A stretch of DNA of 64,000 bases from Stigmatella erecta. GTDB taxonomy: Bacteria > Myxococcota > Myxococcia > Myxococcales > Myxococcaceae. Every line of letters starts with the position of its first letter. Within the stretch, counting starts at the first letter, position 1. Where the stretch lies: the NCBI RefSeq assembly GCF_900111745.1, contig NZ_FOIJ01000020.1, positions 62,001 through 126,000 on the forward strand. The letters are read 5' to 3'. The translations under genes and the position numbers were made by a program. The notes under the pieces are model-generated. The model was not told the DNA's origin. It saw nothing but the letters and a program-made list of their open reading frames with translations, and searched no databases. Positions 56,336 through 64,000 of this stretch are shown here, one piece after another.

Positions 56336-58864
56336 TTAGAAAGAGGATCCGTTCGCGCGTTTGCCAGCCGAGGCCGCGAGAGACGAGATCGCGTTGTGCA
56401 GCACGAAGCTGCCCCCCGGCTGGGCATCCGGACTGCGGTTCATCGACACGCCATCGGCCGCGGCCAGTGCGCTGGAATAGGTGAAGGTGTCGATGACGGT
56501 GCCAGCCGCGTTCTTCACGGTGACGGTGTCGCTGGTGTTGCCCAGGCTGAGTCCGCCGGTGGTGGCGGCCACGGCATTGGATGTGCAAGAGCACGGCGGC
56601 ATACCGGAGGCCGCACCGAACACCACCACGGCCTTGCCTGGAGCAAGCACGGTGCCGGAAGCAAACGTGTGGCGCACCGCCGTGGCGTCCCAGAGGACCC
56701 AGCCGCTGAGATCCATGGCCGTGCTGCCCACGTTGACCAGCTCGATGAACTCGCCAGCGGTGGCCGAGCCAGGCTCGTTGGCGAGGATCTCATTGAGGAT
56801 GACACGCCCGGAGGTCACGGTGAACTTGGCGTCGCTGGTGTCCACGAGGCTGCCGTTCTGGGCGTCCGCGATGCGCACGAGGGCGCTCGAGGAAGCCGAG
56901 GCAGGCAGCGTCCAGGCATAAGTGCCCAAGCTGGCCGGCACGTTGGCGGCGATGAGCGTCCAGGTGGCGCCGTTGTCGAGCGAGTACCGGAGGTTCACCT
57001 GATTCACCCTGGAGGACGCCCAGGTGATGTTCTGGACGGAGCCCGTGGACCACTGCTCGCCGCCGTTGGGGGCGGTGACGGTCAGCGTCCCGGGGGGCAG
57101 CTCCACACAACTGATGCCATCACCCGTATAGCCGTCGTTGCAGGCGCACGTGCGCGAGCCGGGGAGGTTCGTGCAGGTGGCGTTCACACTGCACCCGCCG
57201 TTGTTCACCATGCACTCGTTGGTATCGCCGATGACAAACTCCTGGCTGAGGGACGCGGAGAACGTCTGGATCTGCAGCGGCACCATCAGGTACGCGGGGG
57301 TGGACGGCTCGAGCTGCACCGAGGAATAGGTGCCGGGAAACATGCGGACCTGGAAGCGGCCGTCGGCTCCAGACAGGGCAGACAGATCATTCCAGCCGTT
57401 GCTGCCGTACATCGAGCCCCGCAGGCGCACGTTGGCCACCGGCTGGCCGCTGCTGTTGACGACCCGGCCGTTGAGCTGGATGTCCTGGGCCGTCAGGTTG
57501 AGCGTGGTGGGGGTGCTGAAGGGCTGGGAGGACACTACGGTCTTCGAGCCCGTGAAGCTGGGGGAGGCGAACTCGACGCCGACGCTGTAGGTGCCAGGGA
57601 TGAACGGCAGCGAGTACATGCCGTCTGCATCCGTGGTGGCCTGATACGTGGCGGTGGGGCTCGAGGGGTCCTTGGCATAGACGCCCACTCCCGCCGCGAT
57701 GCTGCCATCGGAGAACTTCACTTGCCCAGAGAGGCGGATGACACTGCCCAGGACGAAGTCCTGCGTGGTGTTGCCCGAGAACGTCTGATTGGGCAGAGGT
57801 GTGACGGCGTAGGGGCTCCCCGTGGGAGGCTCCAGTTTCATCGAGAGGTAGGTGGCTGGAATCATGCGGACCTGGAAGCGGCCGTCGGCTCCAGACACGG
57901 CAGACAGCCCATTCCAGCCGTTGTTGCGATACACCCCGCCCCGCAGGGTCACGTTGGCCACCGGCTGGCCGCTGCTGTTGACGACCCGGCCGTTGAGCTG
58001 GATGTCCTGGGTTGTCAGGTCGAGCGTGCTGCTGGTGCTGAAGGTCCGGGAGGACAACACGAGCGCCGTGCCCGTGAAGCCGGGTGAGGTGAACTCGACG
58101 CCGACGCTGTAGGTACCCGGGATGAATGGCAGCGAGTACATCCCGGCTGCATCCGTGGCGGCCCGGTACGTGGCGCTGCCCGAGGAGGTTCTGGCATAAA
58201 CGGTCGCTCCCGCCGCGATGCTGCCATCGGAGAACCTCACCTGCCCGGAGAGGTGGATGACACTGCCCAGGACGAAGTCCTGCGTGGTGTTGTCCGAGAA
58301 CGTCCGATTCGGAAGAGGTGTGAGGACATAGGGGCTCCCCGTGGGAGGCTCCAACTGCATCGAGGAGTAGTTGCCAGGAAGCATGCGCACCTGGAAGCGG
58401 CCGTCGGCTCCAGACAGGGCGGACAGCTCACGATCCGGATCGTAGCCGCCATTCACCGCCTCGCCCCACAGGCGCACGTTGGCCACCGGCTGGCCGCTGC
58501 TGTCGACGACCCGGCCGTTGAGCTGGAGGTCATGGGTCGTCAGATGGAGCGTGGTGGGGGTGCTGAAGGGCTCGGAGGGCACCAAGATCTCCGGGCCGCT
58601 GAAGTTGTGGAAGGCGAAATCGACGCCGACGCTGTAGGTGCCAGGGATGAACTGCAGCGAGTACATCCCGGCTGCGTCCGTGGTGGTCTGATACCGGAGG
58701 GTGCTCGATTGCGTCCTGGCATAAACGGTCACGCCCGCCGCGATGCTGCCATCGGAGAACCTCACCTGCCCGCTCAGGGCCGCTTGTGCCCAGGCGGCGC
58801 CCGGGAGTGACATCAAAACCATGGCCACGAGGGCCGTCCGATACAGGAGAGGGTGCAAAGGCAT
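56336..58864 (-). CDS. Mosaic exported protein: repeated regulatory-like domains, EGF, lamin-tail domain
   Basis: 842 residues with a signal peptide (LYRTALVAMVLMSLPGAAWA). Three long repeats of about 180 residues follow, each with a pair of carboxypeptidase-regulatory-like sheets (LSGQVRFSDGSIAAGVTVYA ... FIPGTYSVGVEF and LNGRVVNSSGQPVANVRLRG). Then a calcium-binding EGF domain (DTNECMVNNGGCSVNATC ... CNDGYTGDGISC), a sheet with TVTAPNGGEQWSTGSVQNIT, and a C-terminal lamin-tail domain (VILNEILANEPGSATAGEFI). No cell-wall or lipid anchor is seen, so it is probably secreted or held on the surface by partners. Cell-surface adhesion is the likely theme. Its promoter is at 58948. The 265 bases between this gene and the toxin gene (56071-56335) show no gene. 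Confidence 0.9.
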   Translation of the reverse strand: MPLHPLLYRTALVAMVLMSLPGAAWAQAALSGQVRFSDGSIAAGVTVYARTQSSTLRYQTTTDAAGMYSLQFIPGTYSVGVDFAFHNFSGPEILVPSEPFSTPTTLHLTTHDLQLNGRVVDSSGQPVANVRLWGEAVNGGYDPDRELSALSGADGRFQVRMLPGNYSSMQLEPPTGSPYVLTPLPNRTFSDNTTQDFVLGSVIHLSGQVRFSDGSIAAGATVYARTSSGSATYRAATDAAGMYSLPFIPGTYSVGVEFTSPGFTGTALVLSSRTFSTSSTLDLTTQDIQLNGRVVNSSGQPVANVTLRGGVYRNNGWNGLSAVSGADGRFQVRMIPATYLSMKLEPPTGSPYAVTPLPNQTFSGNTTQDFVLGSVIRLSGQVKFSDGSIAAGVGVYAKDPSSPTATYQATTDADGMYSLPFIPGTYSVGVEFASPSFTGSKTVVSSQPFSTPTTLNLTAQDIQLNGRVVNSSGQPVANVRLRGSMYGSNGWNDLSALSGADGRFQVRMFPGTYSSVQLEPSTPAYLMVPLQIQTFSASLSQEFVIGDTNECMVNNGGCSVNATCTNLPGSRTCACNDGYTGDGISCVELPPGTLTVTAPNGGEQWSTGSVQNITWASSRVNQVNLRYSLDNGATWTLIAANVPASLGTYAWTLPASASSSALVRIADAQNGSLVDTSDAKFTVTSGRVILNEILANEPGSATAGEFIELVNVGSTAMDLSGWVLWDATAVRHTFASGTVLAPGKAVVVFGAASGMPPCSCTSNAVAATTGGLSLGNTSDTVTVKNAAGTVIDTFTYSSALAAADGVSMNRSPDAQPGGSFVLHNAISSLAASAGKRANGSSF

Positions 58865-58947
58865 GGGGACCTTGTCGTTGGAGCGCTGAAGGGAAGGGCT
58901 TGCTGGGGCACCCCGGCTTAACTGGAAAGCCGCGAGTTCCTTGATTT

Positions 58948-58975
58948 TTTATAGCATGGGGGCCTGACGTTTCAC
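58948..58975 (-). promoter_or_regulatory. Predicted promoter of the mosaic exported protein
   Basis: On the minus strand GTGAAA (58975-58970), a 16-base spacer and TATAAA (58953-58948). The -10 box matches at five of six positions and stands in a small AT-rich island, about 85 bases before the start at 58864. Confidence 0.55.
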
Positions 58976-59112
58976 GGGAGCGCGCCCAGGGTTGCGGCTT
59001 CAGCGGAAAAGGGGCTCATCGGGCCGGGAATAATGTTTTTCCGCAGCGTACCTCTGTGGACGCGACGGACGCGGGCATGAGCCCGCGTCCCACGTGTCTT
59101 GGAGGAAGGGCC

Positions 59113-59766
59113 ATGTCTTCGAGAAATACGGTGCGCTCTGGTGCGGTGCTCGTGGTGGCGGTGCAACTCCTGGCGGGATGCGGGGCTGAAGGGGAGGGAG
59201 AACCCCTCCCGCCCGGGGACTCCACCGAGGTGTTGGGCTCCAGCGAGCAGGCGGCGGCGTCTACCTGCACGGGCAGTGGGGTGAGCCTGGTCCAGCCAGA
59301 TGGCGCGGCGGTGAACTTCCAGTATCCGTCCTGCTCGTTCGCGGACAGCGCGGCGGCCTCCGTGGACGGAACCTATGATCAGCCCGCGTGTACCCACCGG
59401 TTCGTCACCGAGGTCCGCGGGGTGAACAACCGGCCGTTCTCCGCGTTCGTCGAGCTGCTCCCCGTCGCGGGGGCGAACATCACCCAGAGCGCGTGTGAGG
59501 GGCAGGCCATTGTCGGCACGGCCTGGGGGCTCAATGGCTTGGGGTGGTGGGTCCAGCTGGGAGAGGTGTCCACGACGGGGATCTGGCACGACAGCTCGGG
59601 GTGCACGGGCCCCATCTGTCTCCCCTCCAGTTGCCAGTTCCGCTTCACCATCGCGAACGTCAGTGGGGGCTACTCCAAGGTGCGTGTGGCGGGCATGGCA
59701 GCGGCGCTGGGCGTCTTCAAGGGGCGCGTCCGCACGGGCGTCCATGCCGGCCCAGGCCCCTGCTAG
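59113..59766 (+). CDS. Putative lipoprotein, Cys-rich, function unknown
   Basis: 217 residues. The ATG at 59113 is preceded by GGAGGAAGGGCC, a good ribosome-binding site, and starts a lipoprotein signal (VLVVAVQLLAGC). An in-frame upstream start at 59056 is not needed. The mature protein is beta-rich with about eight cysteines (YPSCSF, PACTHR, QSACEG, SSGCTGPICLPSSCQF), probably paired as disulfides in the periplasm or on the surface. Trp-rich GTAWGLNGLGWWVQLGE lies in the centre. I recognise no family. It stands 137 bases before the cytolysin-like gene on the same strand, so the two may be expressed together. Confidence 0.75.
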   Translation: MSSRNTVRSGAVLVVAVQLLAGCGAEGEGEPLPPGDSTEVLGSSEQAAASTCTGSGVSLVQPDGAAVNFQYPSCSFADSAAASVDGTYDQPACTHRFVTEVRGVNNRPFSAFVELLPVAGANITQSACEGQAIVGTAWGLNGLGWWVQLGEVSTTGIWHDSSGCTGPICLPSSCQFRFTIANVSGGYSKVRVAGMAAALGVFKGRVRTGVHAGPGPC

Positions 59767-59903
59767 CGAAGCGGGGCCTGCCTTTGAACAAATCTTGAGA
59801 AAGGATGTGACACAGGGGAGGCGGGTTTCACCGGTTCTCCTGGACATGCTAGGGTGCGCCTGCGGAAACCCCTTCCGCCTTCCCTCTTGCTTCCTGGATA
59901 CAG

Positions 59904-61478
59904 ATGAACATGTACAACGTACGGAGCGTGTTGACGCTGACGGGTCTGTCTTTGCTGGGGCTCCACGGCTGTGGTGCGCCAGAGGGCGATGTGCCCCCGC
60001 AGGATCCGGCCGCGCTGGCGGTCCTGGGCCAGGAAATTCAGAACCCGGCGGTCTTCACCTATCTCAATGGCATCTCTCCGCTGGTCCTGCCGGGGGTGTC
60101 GTCGCAGCAGACGTCCCGGAACGGCGAAGAGGTTCTGGACTCGGCCGTCAACGTCTGCAAGTACACGGACGTCTCGGAGACGAACCACTTCGACAAGCTG
60201 GTGTCCTTTGATCCGAACGCGGACGCGCTGTGGCCGGGCGCCATCGTGCAGGGGCAGCCGCTGTCGCTGGGCCTGCTGGCGCCCATCGGTGGGCGCCGGG
60301 CGCCGGGGACCCTGACGCTGACCAACGCGCGCATCGACGGCTCCACGCCGGCCGAGTACGTGTACAGCCGCACCCTGGCCTCGCCCAGCCTCGCGAGCAC
60401 CCAGGACGCCATTCACAGCATCCTCTCGGCCGAGAGCGTCAACTTCGCGGCGAAGGTGGCCTATACGATTCACCAGGCGCACTCGCTCAACGAGGGCTCG
60501 GTCAAGGCGGGCATCGCGATCCAGTTCGGGGGCAACAGCCTCAACACCACCTTCGGCCAGCAATGGACGCAGAGCAAGACGACCATGCTGGTGGACTTCA
60601 CCCAGGGCTACTACACGGTCGCCCTCAACGCCCCCTCGGATCCCTCGGCGTTCTTCACGGCGGATACCTCGGTGGAGGAGGTGCGGCCGTTCATCTACAA
60701 CGGCAACCCGGCGGGCTACATCAGCTCGGTGACGTACGGGCGCCGGCTGCTCATCAAGTTCGAGTCCTCCGAGGACAGCTCCAAGGTGTCCTCCACCCTC
60801 GACGCGGTCTTCACCAAGGGCAAGGTGGGCGGCAGCATCTCGCTGAGCACCGAGCAGCAGAAGGTGCTCCGCGAGTCGAAGATGACGCTGCTGGCGCTGG
60901 GCGGCCCCTCGGGCAGCGCGGTGGAAGTGCTCGGCTCCGGAATGGACAAGGTCAGCTCGCTGCAGAACTACTTCCAGGCGGGGGCCTCCTACTCGCCGAG
61001 CTCGCCGGGCGTTCCGCTCTCCTACGCGGTGCGCTACCTGAACAACTACCAGCCGTTCGTGGTGGCCTCCACGAGCCAGTACACGGTGCCCTCGTGCGTG
61101 GGCAAGACGAGCCGCCTGGGCGTGTCTCTGCACGAGCTGTACATCCACGCCAATGGCGAGACGTTCGGCAAGGGCGAGATGAACTACGACGTGTACGTGG
61201 GGGACGAGCTGGTGGCCTCTGGGCGCAACGTCAAGCGCGGTGACAAGGAGAGCATCGGGCTGAACGTGTCGCGGGAGGTGGCCAGCCTGCAGCGGGAGGG
61301 CAACACCGTGGTGGTGCGCGCCAAGGTCTGGGAGAACACCAAGGAGGTCAATCCCCGGGTGACCCACGGCTTCAACCTGTCCACGCGGAACTGGTCGCCC
61401 CTGGGCTACCAGGACAACGTCGCGGAGTACAAGAACCTGAAGGTCAGCCTGCGCTACACGCTCTCCGCGGCCAACTGA
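59904..61478 (+). CDS. Cholesterol-dependent-cytolysin-like lipoprotein without the usual domain 4
   Basis: 524 residues. The signal TLTGLSLLGLHGC gives a probable lipid Cys23 (His at -2 is unusual). Residues 85-395 follow the thiol-activated cytolysin core: LWPGAIVQGQPL (109-120), the TMH1 region FAAKVAYTIHQAHSLNEGSV, QGYYTVALNAPSDPSAFF, the hinge SSVTYGRRLLIKFESS (Tyr278, Gly279), a second helical region and PLSYAVRYLNNYQPFVVAST (371-390). The undecapeptide that lets classical cytolysins bind cholesterol is absent; residues 398-524 form a different beta-rich end. This resembles the CDC-like (CDCL) proteins of Gram-negatives, which need a partner. A pore-forming role in predation or defence is inferred. 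Confidence 0.85.
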   Translation: MNMYNVRSVLTLTGLSLLGLHGCGAPEGDVPPQDPAALAVLGQEIQNPAVFTYLNGISPLVLPGVSSQQTSRNGEEVLDSAVNVCKYTDVSETNHFDKLVSFDPNADALWPGAIVQGQPLSLGLLAPIGGRRAPGTLTLTNARIDGSTPAEYVYSRTLASPSLASTQDAIHSILSAESVNFAAKVAYTIHQAHSLNEGSVKAGIAIQFGGNSLNTTFGQQWTQSKTTMLVDFTQGYYTVALNAPSDPSAFFTADTSVEEVRPFIYNGNPAGYISSVTYGRRLLIKFESSEDSSKVSSTLDAVFTKGKVGGSISLSTEQQKVLRESKMTLLALGGPSGSAVEVLGSGMDKVSSLQNYFQAGASYSPSSPGVPLSYAVRYLNNYQPFVVASTSQYTVPSCVGKTSRLGVSLHELYIHANGETFGKGEMNYDVYVGDELVASGRNVKRGDKESIGLNVSREVASLQREGNTVVVRAKVWENTKEVNPRVTHGFNLSTRNWSPLGYQDNVAEYKNLKVSLRYTLSAAN

Positions 61479-61533
61479 GCCGCGCTTCCGGTCCGGGCGT
61501 GAGGGCCCGGGCCGGAAGAGGGGGCAGGAGCCC

Positions 61534-61896
61534 CTAGAACTTGCGCCCGTCCACGGGCGTGGGCCGCAGGGCGGCCATGTCCACGCCCTCCAGGCAGCGC
61601 ACGTTGATGGCGAGCATCGTCTTGCCATCCGGCATCTTGCCCGTGCCGAAGGACTCGACACCGCAGGTGGGGCAGAACAGGTGGTCGATGACCTTCTTGT
61701 TGAACTGATACTTCGTCAGCTCGCCCTGGGTGCCCTTCTTGAGGGCGAACTGCTCGGGCGCCACGAAGGTGAGCACCAGGCCGTGCTTGGTGCAGATGGA
61801 GCAGTTGCAGGCGATGGCGGTGCTCAGGTCCGTCTCCACGTCGAATTCGAACCTGCCGCAGTGACAGCCTCCGGTGTAGCGCTTCAGCTCCGCCAT
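61534..61896 (-). CDS. GFA-family zinc-binding protein
   Basis: 120 residues of the glutathione-dependent formaldehyde-activating (GFA/CENP-V) fold. The zinc-binding cysteines are complete: GGCHCGRFEF, ACNCSICTKHG and HLFCPTCGVESFG. A late segment NVRCLEGVDMAALRPTPVDG closes the domain. Despite the name, the enzyme role in formaldehyde metabolism is doubtful for most members; many bind glutathione or have unknown roles. It lies convergent to the cytolysin-like gene with a 55-base gap. Confidence 0.92.
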   Translation of the reverse strand: MAELKRYTGGCHCGRFEFDVETDLSTAIACNCSICTKHGLVLTFVAPEQFALKKGTQGELTKYQFNKKVIDHLFCPTCGVESFGTGKMPDGKTMLAINVRCLEGVDMAALRPTPVDGRKF

Positions 61897-61975
61897 GTGG
61901 GGTGTTCTCCTGAGTGGGATGCGCCCGCGACCTTGTCACAGGTCTCGTCCTTTGGGCGCGTGCCGATTGCCGGCG

Positions 61976-62611
61976 TCAGCGCACGGTGCGCACGCGCCGC
62001 GCGAGCTGGGCCAGCCCCTCGTCGGGAATGCCCACCTCCGCGAGCTGCTGGACGGTTTGCTCGAGATACGCGGCGTTCGAGCCGTTCTCTCCCGCGCACG
62101 TGGCGAGCCGCTCGAGCATCGCCAGCTCGCTCAGGGACGGCTCGTAGAGCGGGCCGTGGAGGTCCGTACAGAACGTCAGCACCCGGATGGGGCCTTGCTG
62201 GGTCAGGGCCTGGAGCCAGCAGGCGGCGTAGAAGGGCAACACCATCTCGCGCTGCCAGACGCCCTTCAGATCCTCGCGCAGCGTGCGGGCGGAGAGCCGG
62301 TAGGCCACCCCGGCGCAGCGGTGTCCTCGAATCAGGCCCAGGCTGAGCCCGGGGTGCCGCGGGGTGCCGCGCATCTTCGGGTCGGCGAGGCAGAACACCC
62401 GCTCCCATCCTTCGAGGACCGCATGCCGCTGCTCCTCGGGCGAGAAGGGCGGCTCCTTCAACAGGGAGCCATAGACGAACAACCAGGCGCCGCTCCGGGC
62501 CGTGTCGCGGGGCGCGGCGGCCAGGGCCTGGTCGAGCGATGCGTCGAGCTCTTCCTGCGTGCGGAGGCGGTAGTTCAGGGGGCTTTCCTTTGCCTGTCCA
62601 GAGGGCAGCAC
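61976..62611 (-). CDS. ChaC-like gamma-glutamylcyclotransferase
   Basis: About 211 residues from a GTG at 62611; the frame is open far upstream, but only as a shadow of the next gene. LFVYGSLLKEP is the ChaC/GGCT substrate-binding loop, with the family's later elements GTPRHPGLSLGL, CAGVAYRL and the helix LREDLKGVWQREMV containing the catalytic-type Glu. ChaC enzymes split glutathione to 5-oxoproline and Cys-Gly. The start is uncertain; no strong ribosome-binding site was found. The 312 bases between this start and the next gene's start (62612-62923) hold no other supportable gene. Confidence 0.85.
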   Translation of the reverse strand: MLPSGQAKESPLNYRLRTQEELDASLDQALAAAPRDTARSGAWLFVYGSLLKEPPFSPEEQRHAVLEGWERVFCLADPKMRGTPRHPGLSLGLIRGHRCAGVAYRLSARTLREDLKGVWQREMVLPFYAACWLQALTQQGPIRVLTFCTDLHGPLYEPSLSELAMLERLATCAGENGSNAAYLEQTVQQLAEVGIPDEGLAQLARRVRTVR

Positions 62612-62923
62612 TTGGATATAGGCCCTCGGTTCTGGGGGCGCTGCGTGATGGACCGCGGCGGTGGGGTTCTTCTCATCGCTGGGAGAAGTGTCCTTCCTGC
62701 GTGGCCGCCCGAGAGGCGCCTGGATGCGGCAATGCCTGCCTGCCCGCTGTCCAAGCACCGTGACGCCCACGGGCATGTCCTGTCCACGACGCATGGGGGG
62801 GCCGCGGGAAGGGGCGCCCCATTCCTTCGTCCATTTTGATGTCTGGGGGCATTCCTTTCCTCGGGAGCATGCGAGGGAGGTGCCATGGGCGGGGCAGGAG
62901 CGGCGGGGCGGAGGGTGGGGGTG

Positions 62924-64000
62924 ATGGGAGGGGGAGGGAAGGGCAGCCGCCCATGGCGCGGCGGATGGGTGTGCATGCTCCTGGTGCTCGTGGCATGCGG
63001 GGCGCAGCAGGAGGTGGAGCCGCCCAGTCCCGGCACCCCTCCGGTGGAAACCGGCGAGACCCCGCCGGCCCCGCGCCCGGAGACCTGCACGCCCGTGAGT
63101 TGTGAGGGGCAAGGCGCTCAGTGCGGCACCGTCTCCGACGGATGCGGGGGGACGCTGAACTGTGGGGGCTGCGGGGAGGGGCAGCGCTGCGGCCTCTCCC
63201 AGCCCCATGTCTGCGGCACCGAGGCGTGCACGCCGCGCACGTGTGAGTCGGTGGGCGCCTCGTGTGGCACCGTCGAGGATGGCTGCGGCGGCACGCTGCG
63301 GTGTGGCACCTGCGGCGTGGGCATGACGTGTGGGGGCGGGGGCCAGGCGCACACGTGTGGAGCCCCGGACTATGGCGTGGACACCGCCTGCTCGCGCGAT
63401 GGCGTCTGCTTCCTGAACCCCACGCCGGTGTCCCATGACTTCAAGGATGTCTGGGGCCGCTCCATCGAGGATTTCTGGGCGGTGGGCAACGCGGGCTTCA
63501 TCGTCCATGGCGGGCCAGGAGGGCTGACCGTCCTGCCGAGCGAAGCGGAGCTGTCCAGCATCTGGGGCAGCGCGGGCGAGGATGTCTGGGCGGTGGGCTC
63601 GGAGATTCGCCATTTCGACGGCCGCCGCTGGAGCACCTCCCTGCGCCCGGAGCGCTTCCTGCTCGATGTGCATGGCACGGGCGCTGACAACGTCTGGGCG
63701 GTGGGGGAAGGGGGCCTGGCCTACGTGTGGAACGGCACCCGCTGGGAGCGCCAGAGCACGGGCACCTCCGCCGATCTCTACGGCGTGTGGGCCCACGGCG
63801 AGCAGGTGTGGGCGGTGGGGACCGGGGCCACCATCCGCGTGCGCGATGCGCAGGGCTGGCATGCGGTCACGCCTCCCACGCGGGAGGTCACCTTCACCGC
63901 CGTGTGGGGGACCGGACCCAAGGATATGTGGGTGACGGGCTCGCGGGGCGGTGCCGTGCTGTTCCACTGGGATGGCAGCGCGTGGTCTCCCGTCCAGCTG
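62924..64000 (+). CDS. Cys-rich beta-propeller lipoprotein, incomplete at the window end
   Basis: The frame runs open to base 64000, giving 359 codons so far. GGAGGG precedes a GTG/ATG pair at 62921/62924; an ATG at 62885 with GGGAGG upstream is an equal alternative. The signal WVCMLLVLVAC indicates a lipoprotein. Two copies of a cysteine module follow (CTPVSCEGQGAQCGTVSDGC and CTPRTCESVGASCGTVEDGC, each ending CGGTL.CG.CG). Then come repeats around W-A/V-G: KDVWGRSIEDFWAVG, SSIWGSAGEDVWAVG, DVHGTGADNVWAVG, YGVWAHGEQVWAVG and AVWGTGPKDMWVTG, a propeller common in myxobacterial surface proteins. Its role is unknown. Confidence 0.85.
   Translation, partial: MGGGGKGSRPWRGGWVCMLLVLVACGAQQEVEPPSPGTPPVETGETPPAPRPETCTPVSCEGQGAQCGTVSDGCGGTLNCGGCGEGQRCGLSQPHVCGTEACTPRTCESVGASCGTVEDGCGGTLRCGTCGVGMTCGGGGQAHTCGAPDYGVDTACSRDGVCFLNPTPVSHDFKDVWGRSIEDFWAVGNAGFIVHGGPGGLTVLPSEAELSSIWGSAGEDVWAVGSEIRHFDGRRWSTSLRPERFLLDVHGTGADNVWAVGEGGLAYVWNGTRWERQSTGTSADLYGVWAHGEQVWAVGTGATIRVRDAQGWHAVTPPTREVTFTAVWGTGPKDMWVTGSRGGAVLFHWDGSAWSPVQL

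Noticed and set aside
62612..63967. Upstream extension of the ChaC-like frame (663 codons in total)
   Set aside because: It is antisense to the Cys-rich propeller lipoprotein and shows no ChaC similarity beyond 62611.

Overview
The window comes from a high-GC Gram-negative bacterium, most likely a myxobacterium of the Cystobacterineae (Stigmatella, Cystobacter, Archangium, Hyalangium or Myxococcus relatives). The evidence is strong GC bias at third codon positions, very many lipoprotein signal peptides, S9 peptidase lipoproteins, FHA/DUF4388 and TPR proteins, a PilT paralogue, Kelch, SBBP and Cys-rich surface lipoproteins, and a SitA-like lipoprotein toxin with its immunity gene. No species is claimed.

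Bases 1-42000 are mostly housekeeping and carry few signs of transfer. In order: the start of a DeoR-type regulator; an S9 peptidase lipoprotein; a 22-cysteine protein; UvrD/PcrA helicase; rplM-rpsI with promoter and terminator; a PilT-like ATPase with a proline-rich tail; then a long co-oriented run recX, bamD, a membrane-anchored unknown, TPR, FHA-DUF4388, selD, amidase, rph and rdgB, ending at four tRNA genes (Pro, Arg, His, Arg). Next are a small exported protein, a five-haem lipoprotein, an alkaline ceramidase and a stand-alone RecT/Bet annealase. The proteostasis block tRNA-Lys, tRNA-Leu, tig, clpP, clpX, prolyl oligopeptidase and lon follows. After it come a peptide ABC importer lacking its ATPases, a receiver-only regulator, a YqgE-BolA-monothiol glutaredoxin cluster, a DUF2914 membrane protein, a patatin phospholipase, a MOSC protein, an M24 aminopeptidase and rsmE.

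Bases 42000-64000 are accessory. A short-chain dehydrogenase and a broken beta-lactamase-fold hydrolase precede a patchwork of insertion-sequence debris: two IS91-type transposase remnants in opposite orientation, an IS3 OrfA remnant, a shared inverted repeat, an internally deleted IS-like element and a truncated DDE transposase. An SBBP beta-propeller lipoprotein sits between the two IS91 remnants. Beside it are two tandem Kelch lipoprotein genes with an unusual array of TGTGA-N6-TCACA palindromes upstream. Then come a SitA-like AHH-nuclease lipoprotein toxin and its Imm11-type immunity gene, a mosaic exported adhesin-like protein, a lipoprotein, and a cholesterol-dependent-cytolysin-like lipoprotein that lacks the normal membrane-recognition domain. 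The window ends with a GFA protein, a ChaC-like cyclotransferase and the start of a Cys-rich beta-propeller lipoprotein.

The genes most likely to concern cell-cell interaction are the toxin/immunity pair (54136-56070) and the pore-former-like protein (59904-61478). The first fits kin discrimination by outer-membrane exchange; the second fits predation or membrane attack. Both roles are inferred from family resemblance. All coordinates, frames and motifs were read by eye; no database search was possible.
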